The notes under the pieces are model-generated. The model was not told where the DNA came from and searched no databases. It saw nothing but the letters and a program-made list of their open reading frames with translations. Shown here piece by piece: positions 32,865-41,444 of a stretch of 43,728 nt of DNA. Origin of the DNA: Bacteroidota bacterium. GTDB lineage: Bacteria > Bacteroidota > Bacteroidia > Chitinophagales > Chitinophagaceae. Position 1 is the first letter of the stretch. Every line of letters begins with the position of its first letter. The position numbers and the translations under genes are program-made. Location: positions 1 through 43,728 of the forward strand of contig CAUJDL010000046.1 in assembly GCA_963169635.1 (NCBI GenBank), in the 5' to 3' direction.

Positions 32865-33875
32865 ATGACACAAGAAATTATTGCTAAATATCCATCAAAT
32901 ATTGCATTAGTAAAATATTGGGGAAAGCATGGAAATCAATTACCCTGCAATGCTTCTTTAAGTATGACATTAACCCATGCATTTACAGAAGTAAAATTAC
33001 AATGCACACCTAAAAATAATGCTGCAATTGAGTTAGCATATTTTTTTGAAGGCAAACCAAAAGATAGTTTTAAAGAAAGAATTATTAAATATGCAAGTCA
33101 GCAAAAAGAGTTTGCTACTTTGTTACAACAATATGCAATAACAATTCATTCAACTAATAGTTTTCCTCACTCTACAGGTATTGCATCTTCAGCATCTGCC
33201 TTTGCTGCAATTGCTGCTGCATTATTAAAAGCTACCAATACATTTACAGATACTAACTTTAAAAATCAAGCAAGTAGTTTAGCAAGATTAGGAAGTGGTA
33301 GTGCTTGTCGTTCTTTTTTTGGTCCTTTTGCATTGTGGGGAAATTTAGAAAATGTTGAAAATGCTACTAATGAATTTGCAATTCCTATTAATACTGTTCA
33401 TGAAAATTTTAGTAGTATGAAAGATGCAATTTTAATTGTAGAAGATACACCTAAAAAAGTTTCAAGCAGTGTTGGCCATGCATTAATGAATAATCATCCT
33501 TATGCAAATGCAAGGTTTTTAGATGCCAATAATAACTGTAAAACCATGCTATCTGTACTAAAAAATGGCGATTTTGAAACTTTCATAGCTATAACAGAAA
33601 GAGAAGCTTTAACTTTGCATGCCATGATGATGACGTCTCAGGATTATTACATGTTAATGAAGCCTGAAACAGTTTTTATCATAGAACAGATTTTTAATTT
33701 TAGAGAAGAAACTAAACTACCCGTTTGCTTTACTTTAGATGCAGGTCCTAATATTCATTTATTATATCCTGCAAGTATTGAAAAAAATGTAAACGAGTTG
33801 ATAGAACAACGATTAAAAAATAAATTAAAATCTGTTTTATACGACCAAGCAGGGTTAGGTGGTGTGGTTAATTAA
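32865..33875 (+). CDS. mvaD: Diphosphomevalonate decarboxylase
   Basis: The enzyme phosphorylates and decarboxylates diphosphomevalonate to isopentenyl diphosphate. The 336-residue GHMP protein starts with the typical AKYPSNIALVKYWGKHG and NASLSMTL, then the ATP-loop block PHSTGIASSASAFAAIAAAL, the signature SGSACRSFFGPFALW, and the late FTLDAGPNIHLLYP carrying the catalytic Asp. Start ATG at 32865, one base after the stop of the preceding kinase, so translational coupling is likely. The mevalonate kinase gene starts 9 bp downstream. Confidence 0.95.
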   Translation: MTQEIIAKYPSNIALVKYWGKHGNQLPCNASLSMTLTHAFTEVKLQCTPKNNAAIELAYFFEGKPKDSFKERIIKYASQQKEFATLLQQYAITIHSTNSFPHSTGIASSASAFAAIAAALLKATNTFTDTNFKNQASSLARLGSGSACRSFFGPFALWGNLENVENATNEFAIPINTVHENFSSMKDAILIVEDTPKKVSSSVGHALMNNHPYANARFLDANNNCKTMLSVLKNGDFETFIAITEREALTLHAMMMTSQDYYMLMKPETVFIIEQIFNFREETKLPVCFTLDAGPNIHLLYPASIEKNVNELIEQRLKNKLKSVLYDQAGLGGVVN

Positions 33876-33884
33876 ACAAAATTC

Positions 33885-34823
33885 ATGGAGCAACTAAACT
33901 CAAAAATTTTATTATTTGGTGAATATGCTGTTTTGCATGATGGTATGGCATTGGTAATTCCATGTAATAAGTATTATGGTAAGTTTGAGTTTTCTACTAA
34001 TGCAGAAGATAAAAAACATGCTCTACAATCTAATGAATATCTAAGAAAGTTTTGTGCATTCATATCAAGCCACATGGATGAAAAATTTGTGTTGGAGGTA
34101 AAAAAGTTTGAGCACGAATTAGAACAAGGGTTATTTTTTAAAAGTAATATTCCACAAGGTTATGGCTTAGGCAGCTCTGGTGCTTTAGTTGCTGCAATTG
34201 TTTTAAGATATTTGGTAAAAGCCAAATTATTTAAAGACGAACTAAAAGAAATTACCTTTCATAAAATTAAAGAATTAAAAAAGGGTTTAGGAAATTATGA
34301 ATCTTATTTTCATGGTGTAAGTTCTGGTTTAGACCCTTTAAGCAGTATATTAAACGAACCTATTTTATATAAAGGCTCTCACGATATTATTACTACAAAA
34401 CTTCCTATACCATCTGTAGATAAAAAGAATGTAATCTTTTTATTAGATACTACTTTTCCTAGAACTACTTCTAAAATGATGGGAATGTTTAATCATTTGT
34501 ATAGCCAAGATGAGTTTAAAGAAAAATTTAAACAACACATAATTCAAAATAATAATACTGCCATTCAGCATTTTTTAGATAATAAAACAACTGATTTTTA
34601 TCAATCTATGTATAATCTAAGCTCTTTTCAATTGCAGTATATGAAAGATTTTTTTCCAGAAAACTTGCAAAAAGAAGTTGCTAAAGGGTTAGATAATGGC
34701 GATTACTTTTTAAAACTTTGTGGTGCTGGTGGTGGTGGTTTTATTTTAGGTTTTACTAATAATTGGGCTGCTACACAACAACAATTAAAAGACTATACTT
34801 TAGAAGAAGTGTATAGTTATTAA
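33885..34823 (+). CDS. mvk: Mevalonate kinase
   Basis: The 312-residue GHMP kinase starts NSKILLFGEYAVLHDGMALV, has the ATP loop PQGYGLGSSGALVAAIVLRYL near residue 92, the catalytic Asp in SSGLDPLSSIL, and the C-terminal LCGAGGGGFILGFT glycine loop. This is closer to canonical mevalonate kinases than the GYDIA-type paralogue upstream. It is the last gene of the operon; no strong terminator is seen in the 64 bp before the next gene. It makes phosphomevalonate from the mevalonate produced by MvaA. Confidence 0.88.
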   Translation: MEQLNSKILLFGEYAVLHDGMALVIPCNKYYGKFEFSTNAEDKKHALQSNEYLRKFCAFISSHMDEKFVLEVKKFEHELEQGLFFKSNIPQGYGLGSSGALVAAIVLRYLVKAKLFKDELKEITFHKIKELKKGLGNYESYFHGVSSGLDPLSSILNEPILYKGSHDIITTKLPIPSVDKKNVIFLLDTTFPRTTSKMMGMFNHLYSQDEFKEKFKQHIIQNNNTAIQHFLDNKTTDFYQSMYNLSSFQLQYMKDFFPENLQKEVAKGLDNGDYFLKLCGAGGGGFILGFTNNWAATQQQLKDYTLEEVYSY

Positions 34824-34887
34824 TATTTATTTTTACTTTCTACTTTCAATTTAAAAATTATTTTAGCTTTATTAAATTCATTTAAAA

Positions 34888-35310
34888 ATGAAAAATGTAA
34901 TTATTTGTTTAATGCTTTTGTTGGTAATTAAAACAAATGCACAAAGTATAGATGAAAAACAAATTACCCATATTTTACAACTACAAGAAGCAGCATGGAA
35001 TAATGGCAATTTAGAAAAATTTATGCATGGTTATTGGCAAAATGATAGTTTAATGTTTATTGGTAAAAATGGTATTACTTATGGTTATCATGCTACATTA
35101 AATAATTATAAAAAAAATTATCCAGATACTGCTTATATGGGTAAGTTTACTTCTACAATTCTGCAAATAAAAAAATTATCTAAAGAATATTATTTTGTAG
35201 TGGGTAAATGGTTTTTGCAAAGAAGTGTAGGTAATATTCAAGGCCACTATACATTATTGTTTAGAAAAATAAAAGGAGAGTGGGTAATCATTGCAGATCA
35301 TAGCAGTTAA
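34888..35310 (+). CDS. Exported NTF2-like (SnoaL/DUF4440-type) protein
   Basis: The 140-residue protein has a signal peptide (MKNVIICLMLLLVIKTNAQ, residues 1-19) and then an NTF2-like fold: ITHILQLQEAAWNNGNLEKFMHGYW, DSLMFIGKNGITYGYHATLNNYKK, YYFVVGKWFLQRS, and GHYTLLFRKIKGEWVIIADHSS. This order is typical of SnoaL/DUF4440 domains. Such domains bind small ligands or are catalytic in a few families, and no catalytic residues stand out here. It starts 64 bp after mevalonate kinase on the same strand and may be read through from that operon, but a link to isoprenoids is not shown. Confidence 0.82.
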   Translation: MKNVIICLMLLLVIKTNAQSIDEKQITHILQLQEAAWNNGNLEKFMHGYWQNDSLMFIGKNGITYGYHATLNNYKKNYPDTAYMGKFTSTILQIKKLSKEYYFVVGKWFLQRSVGNIQGHYTLLFRKIKGEWVIIADHSS

Positions 35311-35315
35311 TATAA

Positions 35316-35609
35316 TTATTCATCTGCATCCCATCTATCATCATCTGCAATATTTTCTTTAGGTTGCTTATACATTGCTTTGGTTTTTTTCTTCTCTGCT
35401 ATACGTTCAATAATAGCTTCTGCAATAAGTGTTGCTTGATGAGTATTAGTACTGCTAATAAGTTGTTTTACTTTATGTTCATTAACATCAACATTATATA
35501 AAAGAAAAACTAATTTTTCAAAATGGGTATTCATTAAATGCTCTACAAACTTTACTAAATCTTCTTTAGTATATTTTTCTATTGTAGTAATATCAACTGA
35601 ACTATTCAT
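35316..35609 (-). CDS. Small acidic-tailed protein, unknown
   Basis: I do not recognise this 97-residue protein. It is mostly helical (YTKEDLVKFVEHLMNTHFEKLVFLLYNVDVNEHKVKQL; then ATLIAEAIIERIAEKKK) and ends in an acidic tail (ADDDRWDADE). It has no signal or membrane segment. The VKQL ... A..IIERI pattern looks like a conserved small Bacteroidota hypothetical, by impression. It lies 19 bp downstream of tRNA-Arg on the same strand and may be co-transcribed with it. Confidence 0.7.
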   Translation of the reverse strand: MNSSVDITTIEKYTKEDLVKFVEHLMNTHFEKLVFLLYNVDVNEHKVKQLISSTNTHQATLIAEAIIERIAEKKKTKAMYKQPKENIADDDRWDADE

Positions 35610-35628
35610 TTTATTGATATGAAGAAAG

Positions 35629-35700
35629 TGGTCTCACCAAGAATCGAACTTGGATCTAGAGTTTAGGAAACTCCTATTCTATCCATTGAACTATGAGACC
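35629..35700 (-). tRNA. tRNA-Arg (anticodon CCT)
   Basis: On the minus strand GGTCTCA opens the molecule and TGAGACC closes it. The anticodon stem GGAGT/ACTCT encloses TTCCTAA, giving anticodon CCT, which reads AGG (Arg). The T arm is CCAAG-TTCGATT-CTTGG. CCA is not encoded. A perfect -7 element lies 21 bp upstream. Confidence 0.95.
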
Positions 35701-35720
35701 TTTTTTAATGTAGGCAAAAA

Positions 35721-35728
35721 CAAATTTA
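35721..35728 (-). promoter_or_regulatory. -7 promoter element of tRNA-Arg
   Basis: The minus strand reads TAAATTTG, a perfect TAnnTTTG, 20 bp before the mature 5' end. The distance equals that of tRNA-Leu (13080-13087). Confidence 0.55.
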
Positions 35729-35737
35729 ATAGTTTTA

Positions 35738-37606
35738 TTACCTAATAATTAATACTGTTCCTTTTTTATGAATGATAGGTTTATTATTGATAGAGTAAGA
35801 TGCCATCCAAACATAAGAACCCATATCTACATCAATTCCATTCATTTTTCCATTCCATTTTATATAAGGATTATTTGTACTAAAAATTAATTGTCCCCAA
35901 CGTCCATAAATATTCATTGTAAAATTGGTTAATGCACCAATATTTCCAATGGGTCCAAAATTATCGTTTAAGCCATCGTTGTTAGGTGTAAATGCAGAAG
36001 GAAAATAAACATCGCTACAATCTACAATAACTTTAATTGTATCGCTTTTTGTACAACCATCATTATATGTAACTTTTACAAAATAAGTGCCTGTGCTTGA
36101 TACAGTATAAGTAGCATTAGTAGAACCATTTTGCCATAAATAATTTGCAAAATTTCCTGGTTGTAAGGTTAATTGATTATTGGGGCAAAATGAAGTATCG
36201 TTACCCAAACTCATGTTTATTTTATTAGTAGAATCTGTAACAATTGCTGTCATTTGTAAAGTACATAAATTATCATCTGTAACTACAACAGTATAACTAT
36301 TAGCAGCTAAGTTTTGAATATTGTTGGTTGTAGCATTATTACTCCATAAATAAGTATAAGGAGATGAACCACCATTAACTTGTATAGTTGCAGAACCATT
36401 ATGTTGTTGACACAAATCTTTTTGTATTTGTAAATTTCCAACAAGTTGGGTAGGCGATGCTAATGTAACAGTTGATGTAACAGTACAAGCATTTGTATCG
36501 CTAACAGTAACACTATAATTTCCTGCTTTTAAATTATTAATTGTTTCAGTTGTTTGTACAGGTGTAGTATTCCATGTGTAAATATAACTACCATTACCAC
36601 CTGTTACATTTGCTTTAATTATTCCATTACTATCGTTAAAACAATAGATAGGTTTTACAATGGTAGTTTGTACATTTAATACAGTAATTGTTTTTGTTTT
36701 TGTAATGGTAATATTTCCTGGAAAAGTTACTGTTAAAGAAACTTGATAAGTACCAGGTGCTGTAAAAATATGTGTAGGATTTTCTGCATTACTAATATTA
36801 TTTGGAGATAAAGGGTCATCAAAATTCCAAATAAAATTAGCTCCACAAATAGAAGATGTATTAGTAAAAGCAACAGTATTATTAGTACTACAAGTAAAAA
36901 GAAAATCTGTAGTATTAGCAGGTGCTTCTGTAATAGCAATATCATCTACTGCTATGCCATTAAAATTATTACAGGTAGTACCTGCACCAAACACAAATCT
37001 AAAACGTACATTACTTTGCCCTGCAAGTGCAGTAATATTATGTTTTGCATTTACCCAACCATTACTACCTCCTGTACCTTGACAACTACCTGAGGTAGCT
37101 AATTTTGTTCCAGACCAACCATCAACACCAATAGAAGTTATTGGAGAATAATTAAACCAATTTACACCTAAGCAATTACTGTTAGAGCTTGCATTGCCCA
37201 ATGTTTGCCAAGTATTTCCTCCATTAGTAGAATATTGAAAAGTAGCACCATCATATTTTCTTTCTGTTTCCCAAAAAATATTAAAAGAAATTTGTGGATT
37301 AGTAAGGTTAGTAAAATCAAAACAAGGACTCATTAACCAAGCATTTTCTCCAAGGTTATAAAAATTACCAGTTAGTGTACCTGTTATCCAACATTTAGTA
37401 CCACTTGCTGCACTTTTTATAATTGTTTTATTAGGTGTACCATAAGTCCAATCATTATTTGTGCCACCAGTTGTCCAATTTCCTTGTCCTGTTTCAAAAC
37501 TTTCTTGATAAGGAAAACTATTAATAGTAGTACCACATTGAGCATTCAATTGTTGACAACAATTCATTACCAAAAATATCCCTACAAAAAAAAATAATCT
37601 ATTCAT
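35738..37606 (-). CDS. Secreted PKD/SprB-repeat protein with type B T9SS sorting domain
   Basis: The 622-residue protein has a signal peptide (MNRLFFFVGIFLVMNCCQ..., cleavage near LNAQ), a MAM/jelly-roll-like N-terminal domain (about 25-230; PYQESFETGQGNWTTGG), a PKD domain (about 235-310; NPTHIFTAPGTYQVSLTV), two SprB-type repeats (about 318-460; GIIKANVTGGNGSYIYTW and NGSATIQVNGGSSPYTYLW), and a type B type IX sorting domain ending VYFPSAFTPNNDGLNDNFGP ... KKGTVLIIR. SprB-type proteins carry gliding adhesins to the cell surface in Flavobacterium. It is therefore a surface or secreted adhesin-like cargo of the T9SS. No PorP/SprF-like partner gene is adjacent. Confidence 0.9.
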   Translation of the reverse strand: MNRLFFFVGIFLVMNCCQQLNAQCGTTINSFPYQESFETGQGNWTTGGTNNDWTYGTPNKTIIKSAASGTKCWITGTLTGNFYNLGENAWLMSPCFDFTNLTNPQISFNIFWETERKYDGATFQYSTNGGNTWQTLGNASSNSNCLGVNWFNYSPITSIGVDGWSGTKLATSGSCQGTGGSNGWVNAKHNITALAGQSNVRFRFVFGAGTTCNNFNGIAVDDIAITEAPANTTDFLFTCSTNNTVAFTNTSSICGANFIWNFDDPLSPNNISNAENPTHIFTAPGTYQVSLTVTFPGNITITKTKTITVLNVQTTIVKPIYCFNDSNGIIKANVTGGNGSYIYTWNTTPVQTTETINNLKAGNYSVTVSDTNACTVTSTVTLASPTQLVGNLQIQKDLCQQHNGSATIQVNGGSSPYTYLWSNNATTNNIQNLAANSYTVVVTDDNLCTLQMTAIVTDSTNKINMSLGNDTSFCPNNQLTLQPGNFANYLWQNGSTNATYTVSSTGTYFVKVTYNDGCTKSDTIKVIVDCSDVYFPSAFTPNNDGLNDNFGPIGNIGALTNFTMNIYGRWGQLIFSTNNPYIKWNGKMNGIDVDMGSYVWMASYSINNKPIIHKKGTVLIIR

Positions 37607-37732
37607 TATGCTTCAATAAATTCTTCTATGAAAGAAACGGCAAAATAAACAACTTAATGCAGAACTATTTTATTTTTATACTAACTTTCCGCTTTTGTAA
37701 AGAAAACTTTTTTAAAATATTAAAATTATTGC

Positions 37733-39445
37733 ATGTTGTTAAAATTACCCTTGTCGTTTATTTTCTTTTTATGCTCAACAATATTTGTGTATGCACAAGA
37801 AAATAAAGACACATTAATTACTGCAGAAGCTACTGAAACAAAAGAACCTAAGAAAAAAGAAATTAAAAAACTTGAAGACCCATTATTGGCATTACCAGCA
37901 GATTTAGTTTATAAAGTAAAAAGGATGAAGCCTAATCAATTATTATTAATTGATGAAAAATTTGTAAGAAATGAAAAGAGAGAAGATATATATGGTGTAC
38001 CTTATGAAGTAACAGTTACTGTACGTTTAGGCTTTAGTCAGGATATGATTACTGGCATTGTAAAAGAAGTACCATTATATAATACAGCAGGTAGAGAAAC
38101 TAATATTATACCTGTAAGAATACCTGTAAAATTTTGTTGTACTACACCTATTGATACATTACATAAAAAAAAGCATTGTGGTTTAATGAGTGAATTAAAC
38201 GATTTAGAAGATAATGAAGGATGTAAGGATTGGATTCAAGTAGAAGGAAGTAAAAAATCTTCAGGAGTAAAACCTGGTGGAAAAATTACTAAAAAAGGTG
38301 GTGGCATTTCTGGTGAAACAAGTGTAGTAGGTGATGATGATGAAGATGATGATGAAACAGACAAATTTGGCAAACCTATTTCTAAGAAAAAGAAGAAGAA
38401 AGGTAAAAAAGGTAAATCGCAAGTAGATGATGAAGGTGAAATTACAGATAGTACACAAGTAGCTAATGAAGATTCTGTAGTAGTTGGTAAAGGAAAAAAT
38501 ATAAAAGGAGACAAGAAAAAAAGTTCTAAAAAAATTAAGAAGAGTAATAAAAAATCAAAACAAGATGCTGATGAAGAAGAAAAAGCAGAAGCAACAACAA
38601 AAGAAGAAAAGCCTGTAAAAGACAGTACTACAACAGAAAAGCAAGAAGAGAAAAAAGAAGAAACTGATTTTGGTAAAAAGCCAAGTAAAGAAAAACAGAA
38701 AAAAGAAAAGAAAAGTAAGAAAGATAAAGAAGAGCAACCAGCTAAACAAGAAGAAACAACAACAGAAGAAAAACCTGTAAAAGACAGTACTACAACAGAA
38801 AAGCAAGAAGAGAAAAAAGAAGAAGCTGATTTTGGTAAAAAACCAAGTAAAGAAAAAAAGAAGAAAGACAAGAAAAGTAAAAAAGAAAAAGAAGAAGAGC
38901 CTGTAAAACAAGAAGAAACAACAACAGAAGAAAAGGCTGTAAAAGACAGTACTATCACAGAAAAGCAAGAAGAGAAAAAAGAAGAAGTTGAAAGTGATGC
39001 TGGTAAAAAATCAACAAAGGAAAAAAAGAAGAAAGACAAGAAAAATAAAAAAGAAAAAGAAGAAGAGCCTGTAAAACAAGAAACAACAACAACAGAAGAA
39101 AAGCCTGTAAAAGATAGTACTACCACAGAAAAGCAAGAAGAGAAAAAAGAAGAAGTTGAAAGTGATGCTGGTAAAAAATCAACAAAGGAAAAAAAGAAGA
39201 AAGACAAGAAAAATAAAAAAGAGAAAGAAGAAGAGCCTGTAAAACAAGAAACAACAACAACAGAAGAAAAGCCTGTAAAAGATAGTACTACCACAGAAAA
39301 GCAAGAAGAGAAAAAAGAAGAAGCTGAAAGCGATGCTGGTAAAAAATCAACAAAGGAAAAAAAGAAGAAAGACAAGAAAAATAAAAAAGAAAAAGAAGAG
39401 CAACCAGAAAAGAAAGAAGAATCTTCAGACAATAAAGAGTTTTAA
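37733..39445 (+). CDS. Exported Lys/Glu-rich protein with five long tandem repeats
   Basis: The 570-residue protein has a signal peptide (MLLKLPLSFIFFLCSTIFVYAQ) and an N-terminal domain of about 130 residues (30-160) with alternating strands (PYEVTVTVRLGFSQDM) and a few Cys. Beyond residue 175 it is almost only Lys, Glu, Ser, Thr and Asp. From about residue 285 there are five tandem repeats of 54-56 residues built on the core TEEKPVKDSTTTEKQEEKKEE. DNA repeat period is 162, 162, 168 and 168 bp. The tail should be disordered and highly charged, and probably lies in the periplasm. Function is unknown; cell-wall or polyanion binding is possible. Copy number should vary between strains. Confidence 0.8.
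   Translation: MLLKLPLSFIFFLCSTIFVYAQENKDTLITAEATETKEPKKKEIKKLEDPLLALPADLVYKVKRMKPNQLLLIDEKFVRNEKREDIYGVPYEVTVTVRLGFSQDMITGIVKEVPLYNTAGRETNIIPVRIPVKFCCTTPIDTLHKKKHCGLMSELNDLEDNEGCKDWIQVEGSKKSSGVKPGGKITKKGGGISGETSVVGDDDEDDDETDKFGKPISKKKKKKGKKGKSQVDDEGEITDSTQVANEDSVVVGKGKNIKGDKKKSSKKIKKSNKKSKQDADEEEKAEATTKEEKPVKDSTTTEKQEEKKEETDFGKKPSKEKQKKEKKSKKDKEEQPAKQEETTTEEKPVKDSTTTEKQEEKKEEADFGKKPSKEKKKKDKKSKKEKEEEPVKQEETTTEEKAVKDSTITEKQEEKKEEVESDAGKKSTKEKKKKDKKNKKEKEEEPVKQETTTTEEKPVKDSTTTEKQEEKKEEVESDAGKKSTKEKKKKDKKNKKEKEEEPVKQETTTTEEKPVKDSTTTEKQEEKKEEAESDAGKKSTKEKKKKDKKNKKEKEEQPEKKEESSDNKEF
38590..39420 (+). repeat. Five tandem 162-168 bp direct repeats
   Basis: The landmark CCTGTAAAAGA starts at 38612 and 38774, its GCT variant at 38936, then 39104 and 39272, giving periods of 162, 162, 168 and 168 bp. 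Copies four and five are almost identical, so expansion was recent. The coding strand is nearly all purine. Repeats of this length are prone to copy-number change. Confidence 0.9.
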
Positions 39446-39514
39446 ATAAGTAAATGAAAAGAAAAAATCAGTTCATTTAAGCCTAAGTTTATAAAACATC
39501 ACTTTTTTAAACAG

Positions 39515-39522
39515 TATCTTTG
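39515..39522 (+). promoter_or_regulatory. -7 promoter element of dusB
   Basis: TATCTTTG is a perfect TAnnTTTG. An in-frame TTG at 39520 lies inside it, which excludes that codon as the start. The leader to the ATG at 39547 is about 20 nt. Confidence 0.6.
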
Positions 39523-39546
39523 CCTAAAATAAAAGCTACAAGCTTT

Positions 39547-40587
39547 ATGGTAAAAATAGGTGATAGAATTGTGTTAGAAGATTTTCCATTATTACTTGCA
39601 CCAATGGAAGATGTAAGTGATCCTCCATTTCGTGCAGTGTGTAAAGAAAATGGTGCAGACCTTATGTACACTGAGTTTATCAGTAGTGAAGGTTTAATAA
39701 GAAATGCCATTAAAAGCAGAAAAAAGTTAGATATTTTTGATTATGAACGACCAATTGGTATTCAAATTTTTGGAGGCGATGAAGATGCAATGTCATTAAG
39801 TGCCAAAATTGTTGATGCTGTAAATCCAGATTTGTTAGATATTAATTTTGGTTGTCCTGTTAAAAAAATTGTTACTAAAGGTGCTGGTGCAGGTGTATTA
39901 AAAGATGTAGATTTAATGGTAAAACTAACTGAGGCTGTTGTAAAAAGTACACAACTACCAGTAACAGTTAAAACACGTTTAGGTTGGGATGATGAAAATA
40001 AAAATATAGAAGAAGTAGCAGAACGTTTGCAAGATGTAGGCATTAAAGCACTTGCCATACATGGAAGAACCAGAAACCAAATGTATAAAGGAGAAGCAGA
40101 TTGGTCGCTAATAGCAAAAGTTAAAAACAATAGCAGAATACATATTCCTATTTTTGGTAATGGAGATATTAATAGTCCACAAAAAGCTAAACTTTATAAA
40201 GATAAATATGGTGTAGATGGCATGATGATAGGTAGAGCAGCTATTGGCTATCCTTGGATATTTAGAGAAATAAAACATTATTTAACAACAGGAGAAGAAT
40301 TACCACCACCAACATTAAAAGAAAGAGTTGATGTGTGTAAAAAACATTTACAAAAATCTATAGAATGGAAAGGAAATAATTTAGGCATTTTAGAAATGAG
40401 AAAACATTATGCTAATTATTTAAAAGGCTTACCAAATATTAAAGAGTTTAGAAGTAAATTAGTAACAACCTTAGATGCAGCAGTAATTGTACAAACATTA
40501 GATGAATTATATCAATATTATCAAGGGTTTGAGATAGAAAGAACAGCTATAGAAATTGTAGATTATCATCAAAAATGTTCAGTATAA
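39547..40587 (+). CDS. dusB: tRNA dihydrouridine synthase DusB
   Basis: This FMN enzyme reduces uridine to dihydrouridine in tRNA D-loops. The 346-residue barrel shows LLLAPMEDVSDPPFRAV at the start, LDINFGCPVKKIVTKGAGAG with the catalytic Cys near residue 100, VKTRLGWDDENK, AIHGRTRNQMYKGEADW, IFGNGDI, and MIGRAAIGYPWIF; the C-terminal tRNA-binding helical domain follows. The motif GCPVKK fits DusB. The start at 39547 is set by the promoter element. The stop is one base before the convergent sterol desaturase-family gene. Confidence 0.94.
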   Translation: MVKIGDRIVLEDFPLLLAPMEDVSDPPFRAVCKENGADLMYTEFISSEGLIRNAIKSRKKLDIFDYERPIGIQIFGGDEDAMSLSAKIVDAVNPDLLDINFGCPVKKIVTKGAGAGVLKDVDLMVKLTEAVVKSTQLPVTVKTRLGWDDENKNIEEVAERLQDVGIKALAIHGRTRNQMYKGEADWSLIAKVKNNSRIHIPIFGNGDINSPQKAKLYKDKYGVDGMMIGRAAIGYPWIFREIKHYLTTGEELPPPTLKERVDVCKKHLQKSIEWKGNNLGILEMRKHYANYLKGLPNIKEFRSKLVTTLDAAVIVQTLDELYQYYQGFEIERTAIEIVDYHQKCSV

Positions 40588-40588
40588 A

Positions 40589-41416
40589 TTAATCATCCAT
40601 TTTACCAAAAGGTTTTTTCATCAGTAATAAAAAATCTTCATCTTTATCGTTAGGATATTTTTTATCTAATCCATATTTTATTTGTGTATGAGGTAAGTGA
40701 GAAAAAGTGCCTAATAATCTATCCCAAATACTTAATACAGCACCATAGTTAGAATCGGTATAAGGCTGTTTCCAATGATGATGTACTTTGTGCATATTGG
40801 GCGATACAAGAACATAACTTAAAAACTTATCAAACCAAAAAGGCAATTTAATATTTGCATGTGTAAATGCTGTTGCTAAAACTAATATTGTTTGAAAAAT
40901 CATAACAGCATACATAGGTGCACCACTTACAATAATACCTGCAAAAAAGAAAAATCCACGAACAATACTTTCTATAGGATGATGTCTTAAACCTGTTGTT
41001 ACATCTACATTATTATCTGCATGATGTACTATATGAAACCTCCATAATACAGGCACTTTATGTTCTATAATATGTACTAACCAACCACCAAAAAAATCTA
41101 ACACTAAAAAAGAAATAAGTATTGTACCAATAATAGAAGCATTGAACCAATACACAAAACCAATATGATTATTTAAACACCAATCACTTAATTTAATAAT
41201 AATAATTGCTAAAAAAGTATGAATAATTAAATGAATAATTGTAAAGCCAAAATTAACAGCAGCATGTTGCCATTTATTTTTTTTATAATTCATTTGTATA
41301 AGTGGTATAGAGCCTTCTATTATCCAAAAAAATAATAAACCACCAACTAACAAAGCCATTCTTTCTAAAGGGCGTTGTTCTAAAGTAGAAAAATAATTAA
41401 TTATATTTTCAAGCAT
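40589..41416 (-). CDS. Sterol desaturase / fatty acid hydroxylase family membrane protein
   Basis: This 275-residue integral membrane protein is a di-iron hydroxylase of the FA_hydroxylase family. Four or five helices (about 18-38, 48-70, 88-110 and 150-190) surround the His boxes HIIEH, FHIVHHADNN, GLRHHPIE and HKVHHH, which give the eight His of the metal site. Family members hydroxylate or desaturate fatty acids, sterols or carotenoids; the substrate here is unknown. No carotenoid genes lie nearby, though the mevalonate operon could supply isoprenoids. An Omp85-like gene starts just upstream on the same strand, but a functional link is not shown. Confidence 0.9.
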   Translation of the reverse strand: MLENIINYFSTLEQRPLERMALLVGGLLFFWIIEGSIPLIQMNYKKNKWQHAAVNFGFTIIHLIIHTFLAIIIIKLSDWCLNNHIGFVYWFNASIIGTILISFLVLDFFGGWLVHIIEHKVPVLWRFHIVHHADNNVDVTTGLRHHPIESIVRGFFFFAGIIVSGAPMYAVMIFQTILVLATAFTHANIKLPFWFDKFLSYVLVSPNMHKVHHHWKQPYTDSNYGAVLSIWDRLLGTFSHLPHTQIKYGLDKKYPNDKDEDFLLLMKKPFGKMDD

Positions 41417-41444
41417 ATAATGAAGTTAAGAAAATGAATTTATT

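Noticed and set aside
38590-39420. CRISPR array or mobile repeat
   Set aside because: The repeats are in frame inside one gene, 162-168 bp long, contiguous and with no spacers.
38236-39432. 398-codon minus-strand frame rich in Ser and Phe
   Set aside because: It is the mirror of the purine-rich repeat gene; the composition follows from the complement and no family is visible.
39451-39479. TAAATGAA/TTCATTTA inverted repeat after the repeat gene as a terminator
   Set aside because: The stem is AT-rich and lacks a T-run; it may be chance in such sequence.
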